Notes: generated by a model from the letters alone, not told the origin. A DNA stretch of 64,000 bases from Dendrophyllia cribrosa (GCA_024195265.1 JAJLRJ010000001.1:6367857-6431856); one strand, 5' to 3'; positions 10,806 through 21,758 are shown, counted from the stretch's first letter. Program-made: numbers and translations.

Positions 10806-11972
10806 TTAGTTGAATGAAAAGCGTTCGTTGATTCCGTGGGGTTTGAGAGTGCCGATTTGAAAGATGATTTTTTGTTCTAGGTTTTTACGGCTTTCTGTGT
10901 TACCCTGGTGTAGGGAAACGCCGCAGATTGTCATGTGTTGTTTAGAATGGTTAGTAAGATTAAAATGGCGCGCGACTGGTTTGGATGCGTCTTTGTCATT
11001 TTTTTCAACGTCTCGGAGATGTTCGCGAAAACGGTCGCCCAGTCTCCTCCCTGTTTCGCCAATGTATATCTTTTTGCAAAAAGTACATGTAATGCAGTAG
11101 ATAACATTTACGGAGGTGCATGTAAAACGATCAGTGATTTTAATAGATCGTTTGGGTCCTGTTATTTTGTCCGCGTTGTGAATGAAAGGACAAGTGTTAC
11201 ATCGTGTGCGTGTGCATTTGAAAGTTCCCGGTACATCGTCAGATTTCAGTGCGCTCGTAACTAGAAAGTTGCCTATGTTTTTGTCACGTTTGAATGAAAT
11301 TAGTGGGGGTTGTGAAAAGATTCTGCCAGTTTCGGGGTCGTTTTGGAGTAATTTGAAATTTTTTAAAATGATGCTTTTGACTGTGTTGTTGTGTGGGTGG
11401 AAAGTGAGGGTGAATGGAATTCTCTCGTTCTCTTCCTTCTGTGGCGTTTGTAGTGCTGACTGTCTGTCGATCTGTTGTGCACGTTGTTGGCCCGTATTAA
11501 CAACAGAGTCAGGGTACCCACGTTTCTTGAAAAACTGGCACATTTCTTCTGATTTGTTGGAAAAATCAGAGTCATCACTACATAGACGTCGAAGTCTGAG
11601 AAATTGAGAATACGGAATGGCGTTTTTAACGTGCGATGGATGTGAGGATGAATGTAACAGATAACTGTGGGAATCTGTAGGTTTGTAGTGCACACTTGTG
11701 GATAAACTGTTACCGTTGATTGAAATATTAATGTCAAGAAAAGCGACTGAGGTTTCGGAAATTTCCCAGGTATATTTTAGAGCTGGATGAAAAGTATTGA
11801 CAGAAGTTATGAATTGATTAAGTTCCTCTTTACTGGAAGAGGTAGCGCCAATGCAATCATCGATGTAGCGGCCGTAGAGTTCGGGTTTGGTTCCGTGGTA
11901 CTGATTAAAAAATTTGTCTTCGATGTGGCCTACAAAAAGGTTAGCGTAGCTTGGTCCCATTTTGGTGCCCAT
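10806..11972 (-). pseudogene. Penelope-like reverse transcriptase / GIY-YIG endonuclease, 5'-truncated
   Basis: 388 residues remain. The start lacks the RT fingers: MGTKMGPSYANLF is the motif B region and YIDD (36-39) is the palm catalytic motif C. A Cys cluster (CTRTRCNTC, about 253-261) precedes the GIY-YIG nuclease, with YIGETGR near 303-309 and the FREH segment near 315-318. Penelope-like proteins use this nuclease to nick target DNA and prime reverse transcription. No stop interrupts the remaining frame, so the insertion is fairly young, but it cannot encode a full enzyme. Confidence 0.9.
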
Positions 11973-11978
11973 GGCGAC

Positions 11979-12632
11979 TCAGCACTACAAACGCCACAGA
12001 AGGAAGAGAACGAGAGAATTCCATTCACCCTCACTTTCCACCCACACAACAACACAGTCAAAAGCATCATTTTAAAAAATTTCAAATTACTCCAAAACGA
12101 CCCCGAAACTGGCAGAATCTTTTCACAACCCCCACTAATTTCATTCAAACGTGACAAAAACATAGGCAACTTTCTAGTTACGAGCGCACTGAAATCTGAC
12201 GATGTACCGGGAACTTTCAAATGCACACGCACACGATGTAACACTTGTCCTTTCATTCACAACGCGGACAAAATAACAGGACCCAAACGATCTATTAAAA
12301 TCACTGATCGTTTTACATGCACCTCCGTAAATGTTATCTACTGCATTACATGTACTTTTTGCAAAAAGATATACATTGGCGAAACAGGGAGGAGACTGGG
12401 CGACCGTTTTCGTGAACATCTCCGAGACGTTGAAAAAAATGACAAAGACGCATCCAAACCAGTCGCGCGCCATTTTAATCTTACTAACCATTCTAAACAA
12501 CACATGACAATCTGCGGCGTTTCCCTACACCAGGGTAACACAGAAAGCCGTAAAAACCTAGAACAAAAAATCATCTTTCAAATCGGCACTCTCAAACCCC
12601 ACGGAATCAACGAACGCTTTTCATTCAACTAA
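11979..12632 (+). pseudogene. Second, inverted copy of the Penelope C-terminal region
   Basis: From SALQTPQKEE to the stop this repeats the last ~217 residues of the minus-strand copy, including the Cys cluster and YIGETGR. It lacks the RT palm. The open frame before 11979 is antisense to the RT and is an artefact of the palindrome. Confidence 0.88.
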
Positions 12633-12722
12633 TCTACATTTGTTTTTCACGTCACCAAATTTCCACCAATAGCGTAGCTCCACCGCTTACTATATAAAAC
12701 CACACACTACCCACAATTCCTT

Positions 12723-12771
12723 GATTCGCTCCGACGAAGGGCTAGCGCTCGAAACGTCAGCTATTTGAATC
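12723..12771 (+). ncRNA. Decayed hammerhead-like fold, right Penelope end
   Basis: Plus-strand duplicate of the fold at 10667-10715, with the same U to C core change and the same stems. Confidence 0.5.
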
Positions 12772-13300
12772 TTTTTACGGTGGTCAATTTACCTTATCGA
12801 CTCAGTCGATAAAACTAAATTCTCGTGTAGCATACGAAACGTCAAGTTTATTATAAAATGCGTTGGTTTACCATGTTTATCACCGCTGTTTGTGTTTTAT
12901 ATTTTGTCTTAGTTTCTTGGTTTCCCGATTTTCTTTCTTAGCACTCCCGCATTCATGAATTAATTTCATTTCATTTCATTCGAGTGTTAAACGTGGGTGA
13001 CACCCATGGAAAATCATAAAAAATAACATAAATGAACATCTTCACCCAGCATGTATACATCACCGAAAGTTTTATAATTTCAGCCAAAAAAATATAAAAC
13101 AGGCACATAAAAAAAGAACTACAAAATTTCGACTACAAAAAAGTGTCATTCCCATTCATAAATCTTATGAGAACGCTAAAATCGTAAAAAATTAACCTAA
13201 TTAAACATCTTCATCAAGCATGCATTTATCACCGAAAGGTTTAAAATTTCGGCTGAAAAGAAAATTGGCAAAATAAAAACAACAATAAAAAGACGTGTCG

Positions 13301-13372
13301 TTCCCACACCGGGAATCGAACCCGGGCCACGGCGGTGAGAGCGCCGGATCCTAACCACTAGACCATATGGGA
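13301..13372 (-). tRNA. tRNA-Glu(CTC), copy 4
   Basis: 72 nt. Acceptor stem TCCCATA/TGTGGGA, perfect anticodon stem CGGCG/CGCCG, loop CTCTCAC, intact A and B boxes, T5 terminator. The best-preserved copy in unit B. Confidence 0.85.
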
Positions 13373-13635
13373 GTTGACGAATATTAGCGGACAATTTGTT
13401 TCCTGTAAAGTTGCAGGCTTTAGATTAGACAAAATATAAAAGAAATTCATGTAATGAAGTCAAACTATACAAATCTAAAAACATTCATAAATCTTATCTA
13501 ACTGAGAACGCTAAAATCATAAAAAATTAACCTAATTAAACATCTTCATCAAGCATGCATTTACCACCGAAAGGTTTAAAATTTCGGCTGAAAAGAAAAT
13601 TGGCAAAATAAAAACAACAATAAAAAGACGTGTCG

Positions 13636-13707
13636 TTCCCACACCGGTAATCGAACCCGGGCCACGGCGGTGAGAGCGTCGGATCCTAACCACTAGACCA
13701 TATGGGA
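13636..13707 (-). tRNA. tRNA-Glu(CTC), copy 5, probably degenerate
   Basis: The T arm has GGTTCGATTACCGG, an A replacing the C that closes the T loop. The anticodon stem has an A-C mismatch. A T5 terminator is present. Likely a decaying gene. Confidence 0.68.
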
Positions 13708-13899
13708 GTTGACGAAAACCAGAGGACAATTTGTTTTTCGTAAAGTTGTAAATAAAAATATTCATGTAATTAAGTCAAACTATACAAATCTAAAAACATC
13801 CATAAATCTTATCTAATCTATTTGCTAAAAAACTATTATGGAAAATCAGCATGTATACATCACCGAAAGGTCTAAAATATTGGCTAAAAAGACGCGTCG

Positions 13900-13971
13900 T
13901 TCCCACACCGGGAATCGAACCTGGGCCGCGGCGGTGAGAGCGCCGGATCCTAACCACTAGACCATATGGGA
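13900..13971 (-). tRNA. tRNA-Glu(CTC), copy 6
   Basis: Anticodon stem perfect; the T arm reads CCAGGTTCGATTCCCGG with one A-C mismatch. T5 follows. A further truncated T-arm remnant (CCCACACCGGGAAC) lies at about 14038-14050. Confidence 0.75.
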
Positions 13972-14194
13972 GTAATCGAACATCAAAGGACAACAACAAA
14001 AAGAGGAAAAATTTTCGGCTGCAAAAAAGCGTCGTTCCCACACCGGGAACTCTGTCGGTCAAAACGCATAAATTATTTAAGCTCCTTACGCGGTCGGTAA
14101 ACAAATATGTTAAGCGAGAAAAACCGCCTCGTGAAAACACAGCCAATGTCCACAGCGGGCCCACACAAACTGTGTGACCGTTGTATTTTAAAAT

Positions 14195-14618
14195 TTAGAG
14201 GAACTGTATGGGAATATCGAAAAGGTTCACTTATCGTAATATTCTGTGATGAATATTTATATATAAGATCAAGATAAACATTTTTGTATCTGAAATGTTG
14301 TGTGTTGTCGTTGTTGTAGCTGAAAACGGCAAATTTAAGCGATTTGAAATGTTTGCATCGGACGTTTACCTGAGCGTATAGTAGAGAGACAAGAAGGAAA
14401 ACTGGATTTTGGACCAGTCCAGTGCCGAGAGCCCGGCGCGGGTGGTGCACCATTATACCAAGTCACCGGTGACTCGAAGCGCTAGACCCCAAATAATATC
14501 GAGAAATGCAGCATGCTCGAAAGGGCCGCGGCTGGAAAAATGTGTGCCGGCCTCCAACAGTCACAGCTATAAGTGAACCTTTTCGATATTCCCATACATT
14601 TCCTCTAAATTTAAAAAT
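14195..14618. repeat. Inverted repeat, arms about 50 bp
   Basis: TGGGAATATCGAAAAGGTTC on the left is mirrored by GAACCTTTTCGATATTCCCA on the right, about 330 bases apart. The interior has no recognisable protein. Confidence 0.6.
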
Positions 14619-14806
14619 ACGAACTGTGCTTTCTCGCGCGCGCTCGATCGACCAACTAGAAGCAAAAGAGTCATAAGAGACTGCTGGCAGTCAGTGGCTC
14701 GCAGTCTAGCGCGGGCGGTTTCGTTTTCTTTGTTGAAAACGTTGACCGCAGCATACGTAAACTACGTAAACTACGTAAACTGTAAACTCACAATAATTAA
14801 TTGATC

Positions 14807-14884
14807 TTGACCTATATACATGCACTATCTTGACCTATATACATGCACTATCTTGACCTATATACATGCACTATCTTGACCTTG
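14807..14884 (+). repeat. 23-bp tandem repeat
   Basis: Three full units of CTTGACCTATATACATGCAC plus TAT, then a partial unit. It is preceded by ACTACGTAA triplication at 14758-14780. 14885-15107 shows nothing further. Confidence 0.8.
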
Positions 14885-15259
14885 ACCTACACTTGCACTT
14901 AGCACGTTTTGTCGATTTATCGGCGTGGTAGTACCTTTGACAAGTAGATTAGATGTAAAATCATAGATGTCTTTGGCACTTAAAGTTTTGTTTCATTCAA
15001 TACTGCAAGTTTATTTAGACAGGACTCAATACGAAGAACGGCGCATTCTGAACTGAAGGGTTAAGTATTCTGCCATGCTTTATCATTACACAATCAGGAT
15101 GTCAATGGCCGTTTTTATGCTAGAGACGTTAATATCGTCTGAGACGTTAAAGTCGTCTGAGACGACTTTAACGTCTCAGTATAAAAACGGAAAATAAACC
15201 AGACGGATTTAACGTCTGACGACTTTAACGTCTTATTTTAAGTGCGTCGTTCAGACCAT

Positions 15260-15293
<34 letters not shown>

Positions 15294-15417
15294 AACTTCT
15301 AAGGCGCCAAACAATAGCGGCTCTCTGATGTTGAACATGCACGTCACGTGACACTGACCCTGCACAGATCGTGTTGTCAAAAGATTTAATCACGGCATAG
15401 CCGACGAAGGTTTATTC

Positions 15418-16620
15418 ATGTTCGGTGACGATTTAGAGACGATTTTGGAGCTTTTAGAAGGCGATAAAGCAATGGAAAAACAGTTTGTGTCTGCTGTTAG
15501 TGAAGTAAGTAAAAGTTATTCCATTTGATAGTAAAATAAGTGCAAAAAAACAAACAAATCGAAGTGTGTAATTTTCTTGTAAACAAACCAGCACGCTGTA
15601 ATTAAACTCTACATTCTAGGCCGATCTGTTTGTGTTTAATGTCCTCTGGACATTCATAAACCAAGAGTGTTAAGATAGAATGCATATATGATGTAACTAC
15701 ACGGATTTACTCTGCTAATAAGTTCAAAATAAAGCTTAAATTCGAGCCAATGCGATTGTAATCTCGATGTAAACAAACCAGCAGGCTACAATTTACTCTA
15801 CGTTCTGTTCGAGTTTAAATGTTCTGTAGACATTTATAAACCAAGAGTTTTAATATAAAACGGATATATGATACAACTACACAGATTTATTGTGCTAAGA
15901 AGTTCAAAATAGAGTTTAAATGTGAGTTAATGCGTTCGCTGGTCTTCGTTTATTCGTGACAGAACTACATGGATAATAACTACATGTATCAGACTTTGTA
16001 AACATTCTTGTGCCTAACTATTTATGTTTTTATGTCTCACTAATCTCAAATTGTTGTCTATTTTGTATAGGTCCAGTCTGTAGAACTTGTGTGCCACTGT
16101 GGCAAAAAGTATAAAACGAAAGGTGGCCTTGAGAGGCATCGTGCTGCAAAGCATAGCCAGAACAGCCAAGCTCCTCAGTTACTGACCTAATGTGTTCTGA
16201 TGGAGATAGTGAGCACTGCTATACAGAAATCAAAGAAGCCAAGGTGTTTTCAAAAAGCATAAGAAGTGAGCTATCTCTCTATCAGTATGAAGTGCTTGAG
16301 GAAGGAAGTGAGGAATTCAAGAACTTGAAAAGTCTTTTTGAAGGGCATATGAAAAATAGCAATGTTGAAAAATTTTATGGAAAGTATTAGGGAACAGTGC
16401 CTTTTAACAATGTAACTCTGCCATCATTTTATCTGATGCTGAGTTAGTTCCCGAGAGGCATGTGAGCAAAGACATCTTGCGAAGTATGGTAATATTGTAT
16501 CTTAGGGTGCGTGCATTCTCATTAGCTAAGGATTTAATCCAGCGGTATAAGATGAAGGCAAAACAGACGAAGGCCAAGTCACTAAGGAAAGAAATAAACA
16601 GAAGCTGCCAAAATGAATAA
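15418..16620 (+). pseudogene. Broken C2H2 zinc-finger protein of the 3.6-kb transposon
   Basis: A 29-codon exon (15418-15504) ends at a GTAAGT donor. The second exon (16071-16189) opens in phase after TTTTGTATAG and encodes a finger of the form CHCGKKYKTKGGLERH...H (the first pair is CxC, not CxxC), then a stop. Two further frames continue the likely protein: 16190-16390, acidic, beginning MCSDGDSEH; and 16414-16620, basic, with ILRSMVILYLRV and KAKQTKAKSLRK. At least two frame changes separate them. I recognise no known transposase core. Confidence 0.55.
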
Positions 16621-16935
16621 CCATGCCATGATTAAAAATAACAAGCTGTTTATTATATTAATATTTTACATCTTGGATCCAGACATTATGTAAATATAAC
16701 ATTAACAGCTGTTTCAAGCTTTCCAAAAACTACTTTCTCTTTATGTACATTCATTTATATATATACTAATCTAAGCATTTTAAAACCAGCTACAATCATG
16801 TGAAAAGGAAGTTTCACATTAAAAATTAAAGAATGTTGATGTTATCCTCTTTGCCTACAGTACATGATGTTGAAATGGATATTATCAACTGCTATAAATA
16901 TGAAATGACCAATTTCTGTCAACAACAAAAATATA

Positions 16936-17055
16936 TATGTTCAATTTTATCCTTGGTGCAAATTTTATTTTCCTTTGTTTAAAACACATTATCATACATT
17001 ACCATAGCCAAAAACAAAGGAAAATAAAATTTGCACCAAGGATAAAATTGGACCA
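16936..17055. mobile_element. Small foldback inside the 3.6-kb transposon
   Basis: Arms of about 40 bases with TTTATCCTTGGTGCAAATTT and its complement enclose a ~30-base loop. It is non-coding and nested in the larger element. Confidence 0.7.
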
Positions 17056-17966
17056 CAACATATACATTTACTATATGACTAGAAAGGGTATAGGAGTGAA
17101 GTATATATGTACAGTCTGTTACCTGGTTCAAACAAATATGACAAGGACATTCAAATGCATGCTCGAGGATCCAGTGTAATTTGCGAGCACTCCCAAAGGG
17201 ATATTTTAGTGGTTGGTGAAAAATAGCGCTGGATCCTTGAGCATGATTCAAATATGAAATTTAGTGTTTCTGTATAAGCTCACCACTACCTTTGCGTTTA
17301 TCCACATCAATAATCCAGCATTGAATTCAGCCATAGTTAATTAACTATGATTCAGCATACCATAATTTCTGTATTAAGCCCCTGGCGACTTATGTTTTCA
17401 AGCACATACATTTGACGGGGGGGGAGGGGGGGGGGAATTAAAAAAAGGGGGGCCTTATTTAAAATTGGAGGTGATGTTTACTGAGTATTGAGGTAGTTGA
17501 TCAACTCATTTATTGAAAACTTTTAAAACGTTCCCTCAGAAAGCACAGTTTTTATAAAGCAAGTTTATGGCCATGTCCTCCTATCGTCTAGCAAACAAAA
17601 CAGGACAATTATTAGAGTAGTTTCACATAACCCGTAACTCCTCGTAGCATGATGGTGACTTGGCTGCTAGTGATAAACAGAACCGTATAATCATCGGGTG
17701 GTACCGAACACCAGTCTTGCTACTTGGCAGTTTCGTGGCTCTTTTTAGGGAGATTTAGCTTCGGGATCGCACCAAAGCGTGGTTTTTTCTTTGTCATTTT
17801 TTCTCCATAGACTACAAGATAGAAAATACACACATCTAAACTCAGTAGAACTCAATAACGCGTGCGTTTCGCGATCATATTTATATAATAAACGACTGCA
17901 AAATTCACAACTACAGGTATTAAACAACAAAGTTAGTAGAGGGGACTCTACTAGCCATGGTAACAA

Positions 17967-18230
17967 CTATATGGTAACAACAAGCGTTTTTGACTTACAA
18001 ATCTCGATATCTTCTGCTTCAAAATGCCTCTCACAGGTAAACACATTGTCGTTCTTGATTCTCTCCCTGAATTCGCGATCTATTCATCTCGTTTTCGTTA
18101 TCTCGTTCAACCAATCGTCTCTCCATTTCTTGTACGCGTCGTTCTTCGCTGCCGGTAGCTTCCAAATTCCTACACCTTTCGTTCTTCTGCACGTTCCACA
18201 ACCAGTCACTGCACAGTTCTCACCTGGCAT
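17967..18230 (-). pseudogene. THAP-domain protein with an in-frame stop
   Basis: From an ATG at 18230 the minus strand encodes [11 protein letters not shown]..., then W23KLP and W36. A TGA occurs at codon 49 (18084-18086), and the same frame continues to FTCERHF. The C2CH pattern is Cys6, Cys11, Cys66, His69, the hallmark of THAP DNA-binding domains (established family knowledge). The frame ends after 87 codons. Its place inside a transposon suggests the DNA-binding part of a transposase or accessory protein. Confidence 0.65.
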
Positions 18231-18426
18231 TTTGATACTGAACTTTTGTTTTTCGTATTTATGCTATTTTATCCTCGATCGCACAACAATTTATCAAAAT
18301 ATAAGCAAAAGATTACTCGCGCTTCGAGAGTCATGTCACTCCGGACGCCATCTTTAGTTTTCATGTGCAGGGTCAATATCACGTGACTACGCAAAAAGAA
18401 TAACAAAGACATCGTTCTTTGAAGTT

Positions 18427-18460
<34 letters not shown>

Positions 18461-19008
18461 ATGTTCAGACGCACTTCAGTAACATACGACTTTAACGTCT
18501 CAGACGTTAAATACGTCTAGTATAAAAACGAGACGGCCTTAACTGGGAAGAATTTAGCCCTATTTGTATATTCGTGCTCTTAAAATTTATTTGGCGACGA
18601 GTTTAGTCGTGTCCAGTCACTTCCGAGAATAGCTTTTTTAAGAAAATCTTGTGTTTTCTCTGTTTGGCTGAGGCGTTAAATACGTCTAGACGACTTTAAC
18701 GTCTCTAGCATAAAAACGGCCAATGAAATTTGAGCCAGCAACTAAATACATTAATATAAAAATACCAAATACCGTTTATTTCCCTACTTGTTTCCTCCGC
18801 CAGCAAGCTTGGCAACTCTAGACGCCACTGTCCATCGGCTGTTATTGCAAAATTTTCGGTCTTTCCTCCCATTCCTTTCGACATCCTGTAGAGCTAAAGT
18901 TCGAATACCAAGCCCAAACTTTGTTGCCTGTTCCTTCAAGCCCAGAAATTCTACCTGAGATGCCTCTTCAATGACTCTACCGTCTACTGATCAGTGTCGA
19001 TGGGTATG

Positions 19009-19108
19009 CACAAGCAGCCCAACCGTGGTGTGTGAGCCACATCAAATTACAGATTCGAAGCCGGTACACAGTACTGACAGTATTGAGAAGCGATAAAAAC
19101 GATAAAGT

Positions 19109-19170
<62 letters not shown>

Positions 19171-19402
19171 CATGGATAGTGGCGCGAGTGACAAAAGTGG
19201 TAAAAATGCATTTAAACCGGTCAGGACACACCAAGGGACAATAAAGTATTAGGTAAGAAGTCTTTATTGTGTAATAGTTTCGATTTTTCTATCGCTTCTC
19301 AATTCCGTGACAAATCGTATTATTACCTATATTTCATGGCTGTGTACCGGCTTCGAATCTGAAATTTGATGTGGCTTACACACCACGGTTGGGCTGCCTG
19401 TG
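19009..19402. mobile_element. Foldback element, CACARGC ends, 7-bp duplication (copy 1)
   Basis: CACAAGCAGCCCAACCGTGG begins it and CGGTTGGGCTGCCTGTG ends it. GGGTATG flanks both sides (19002-19008 and 19403-19409). It matches the element at 29628-30110, but part of the left arm is lost and a TA microsatellite has expanded in it. Confidence 0.88.
19110..19167. repeat. (TA)n microsatellite
   Basis: About 28 TA units inside the foldback element. Confidence 0.95.
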
Positions 19403-20056
19403 GGGTATGCGGCTTCGATGACGTTCGAACGCTGTATCGATACGATATCAATATGGTAAAAGCCTACAATTGCTTTGATAACGCCACAAACAGACATGAC
19501 AGAAATCGTTCCTTCTAAAGCGCGTGGCCACAGTTAATTGACGATCATGTAAATGAACAGTTGTTAGAATCCGCCAAACGATAAATTATTAATTTTAAAA
19601 GACTTGTCAGTTAGACTTATTAACGTACCAGGTCTACTGGGACACTCGAGCGTGGTGATTCACTACCCCGCCAAAACTAGCCTGCATGGCTGGCGGTTTT
19701 TTTTTGCGCGCGATGCTGAATTCGCGAGCGGCAAAGCTGCGAGTTTCGAGCGCGCGATCTAAATTCGCGAGCGGCGAAGCCGTGAGAAACCGCTTGCTCG
19801 GTATCGTGGGCTTTTTGAGTAGTCCGTACGCCGGCGTACGGACCGTTCTGATTGGTTGAAAAATGTAAAACACGTCAATCAAATGTTCATGCAATGTCCC
19901 AAGGGAGAGACGAGAGTTACAACGCACAAATTGATGCACAAATTATGATCATGGACTTCGCTTTATCCGGAAAGGAGCTGTACGTCTCGACCCGACCACT
20001 TGGGTTAATTATGGCGACTTTTACTTCCGTGGTTGCACTTTCAAGTAAATCTTCCA

Positions 20057-20493
20057 CGTTCAGTCGCGAGAAAGCAATTTCGCCAGCTTCCCGAGGTGAG
20101 TAACTTCGACCGGCGGGTTCGAAATAAAGGCAGTGTCATCGTTAAACGTGCTTGAGGAAGATGCTTCATTAAAACGGAGTGATCTTTTTGATGCTTTGTC
20201 TTTTTCCGATATTTTTTGTCCTTTTCTTGCTCGAGGGCTTCGGTCAGGCGAAGAAACAGTAATTGGCAAGAGCCCCTGAATCTGCTGAACTCATCTTCGA
20301 CATCCACATCAATCACGGTGTTTTCCTTCTCAGCTTTCTTCAAACTAGAGTGGATGAAATTATACAACTCGAATGCATTCCTGATCTTCCTTCCACAGAA
20401 ATGGCATACACGATCGGATAAAACCTCCGATCTGTCCATTTTTTGTCCAATGTTTGAACAAAGTTCTGCCTGACAAAAAAAAAATTCGTGCAA
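20057..20493 (-). pseudogene. Frameshifted cysteine-rich protein fragment, possibly ZAD-like
   Basis: The N-terminal part has FCQAELC, then about 20 residues on VCHFCGRKIRNAFEL, a Cys spacing reminiscent of zinc-associated (ZAD-type) treble-clef domains. An acidic VDVDVEDEF stretch follows, then a frame change near 20265-20290. A basic tail (KKRTK/KISEKDKASKRS) ends at LSRD. It is probably the N-terminus of a transposon protein. I do not recognise a specific family. Confidence 0.4.
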
Positions 20494-20581
20494 GGGAAAA
20501 TGCCGGGAAAAAAAATTCGTGCAAAGTTCCAGGCAAAGAAAAAAAAATTCATGCAGAAGGAGAAGTCCTATTGTAGTTGTT

Positions 20582-20662
20582 ACTTAATATATTGTTATTA
20601 TTGTTGTTATTATTGTTATTGTTGTTATTATGGTTGTTATTATTGTTATATTGTTGTTATTT
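20582..20662. repeat. TTATTG-type microsatellite
   Basis: Imperfect TTGTTATTA units. 20663-21169 beyond it shows no gene. Confidence 0.85.
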
Positions 20663-21174
20663 AATATATAAAAGCTGCCAAAGTGCCTATTGAAAATAGC
20701 GCTCTTGGCGTTTCGAAAATTCAAAACATTCTTGGGGCCTTCCTATACTATTATTTATAAATAGTATTTTTAAGGTGACAGGCCAAACACGACTCCGGCT
20801 AGTCGCAAAATGTGTAAAGAAGCCTTTTGAAATGCTTTCCCAAGAATGTCTACGAGATATTTGTTCCCTTTAGATCACCAATATAGAATTGTGACTAGTC
20901 ACTATTATCTCTGTCTCAGTTTTGCATGCTCGATATGTATTGTATGACTCTTTGATGATCTTTGGGATAAAAATCTCTTAAGTGACAGGAGATTTTCATG
21001 CTGTGTAGCCATTTATGGAATTATTGTTTCTCTATCCCTTCGTTGTGCTAGCTCTCTTGGCATAATTATGTTAGGGCTTCTTTGGCTAACTTTTGTTGCA
21101 AGATATGTAGTGATCGGCTGCAGTTTTTGTTATTGTTATGAATATGCTAGGATCAGTCAATCTCTCAGCCCGTG

Positions 21175-21329
21175 CAGGGGCGTAGCTACCTGTACGCACG
21201 TACGCACGTGCGTACCTGAAAAAGTCGGGAAAAAAGAAAGATTTGGGACTTGAGGGTGGGGGAGGAGGTAGGGGGAGTGTTTGGAAATTGATTGTGCGTA
21301 CCTCTGAAAAATTCCTGGCTACGCCCCTG
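21175..21329. mobile_element. hAT-like MITE, 5-bp duplication
   Basis: CAGGGGCGTAGCTACC and GGCTACGCCCCTG are the ends; CCGTG flanks both (21170-21174 and 21330-21334). Length 155 bases. Confidence 0.8.
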
Positions 21330-21469
21330 CCGTGATTTAGTGTCAAAGTCTGCAGTGTGCAAGACTTGTGACTGAAGTGGATCTTTATCACGGATGTAGG
21401 CGTCTAAGATCAAAGTCTGAAGCTGCCGTGTCTCTATTGGAATCATGATTTCTTGCAGTTTATGTTTTA

Positions 21470-21758
21470 CAGTGGCGGATCCAGGGGGAGAGTCGGGGGG
21501 GGGGGGGGGGGGGGGGGTCCGGACCCCCCCTTTCAGACCTGTGTCTCCCTTGTGGTTCATAAAAATAATAGAATAAAATTGTTTTATACGTAGTTGTTTC
21601 ACCTCCACCAATTGACTGCTTGTCAATTTTTTGACTTAACAAACACTTTTCAAGTTTCAGGAGTGCTGGAAATGGCGTTTCAGAGGGTAAAATTGGAAAA
21701 ATTTCCGGGCAGGCATGAACCCGGACCCCCCCTTCAGAAATCCCTGGATCCGCCTCTG
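21470..21758. mobile_element. hAT-like MITE, 5-bp duplication
   Basis: CAGTGGCGGATCCAGGG and CCCTGGATCCGCCTCTG are the ends, with TTTTA on both sides (21465-21469 and 21759-21763). A G-homopolymer of about 22 lies near the left end. Interior bases resemble the element at 59678-60460. Confidence 0.85.

Larger units (their letters stand above)
10553..12827. mobile_element. Penelope-like retroelement, palindromic insertion
   Basis: 2275 bases flanked by TAGCATACGAAAC on both sides (10540-10552 and 12828-12840). Unit A, near 6570-6590, preserves the empty site. The left half is a minus-strand copy running from the reverse-transcriptase palm to the 3' end. The right half is a plus-strand copy of only the C-terminal part and 3' end. 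The shared arms (about 10615-11459 and 11979-12823) are nearly identical. The left end extends about 55 bases further (CAGTTTCTCTAGAAAC on the minus strand). 5'-truncated and inverted partial copies are typical of this class. Confidence 0.9.
9016..13760 (+). repeat. Segmental duplication, unit B (interrupted)
   Basis: Copy of 4989-7630: P450 3' end, 3' UTR, AATAAA, foldback element and tRNA-Glu array, in the same order. The 10553-12827 insertion is absent from unit A. The first tRNA unit is deleted here (only TCATTCCCATTCATAAATC near 13145 remains). Confidence 0.88.
15108..18720. mobile_element. 3.6-kb DNA transposon with long inverted repeats
   Basis: The ends are GCCGTTTTTATGCTAGAGAC and its complement, flanked by CAATG (15103-15107 and 18721-18725). 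Subterminal GACGTTAA / TTTAACGTCT units repeat at both ends. The inverted match resumes with TTAATAGAGGGGACTGGTTA (near 15260) against its complement at 18421-18463. The right side carries an extra ~180 bases. The interior holds a plus-strand zinc-finger gene remnant and a minus-strand THAP remnant. Superfamily is uncertain: THAP domains occur in P, Kolobok and ISL2EU-type elements, but the 5-bp duplication fits none of them neatly. Confidence 0.78.

Noticed and set aside
11787..11978. N-terminal extension of the plus-strand Penelope frame
   Set aside because: This part is the antisense of the RT palm region on the minus strand; only sequence from 11979 on is real element protein.
17779..18357. 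192-codon plus-strand frame
   Set aside because: It is antisense to the THAP-domain remnant at 17967-18230 and has no recognisable domain.
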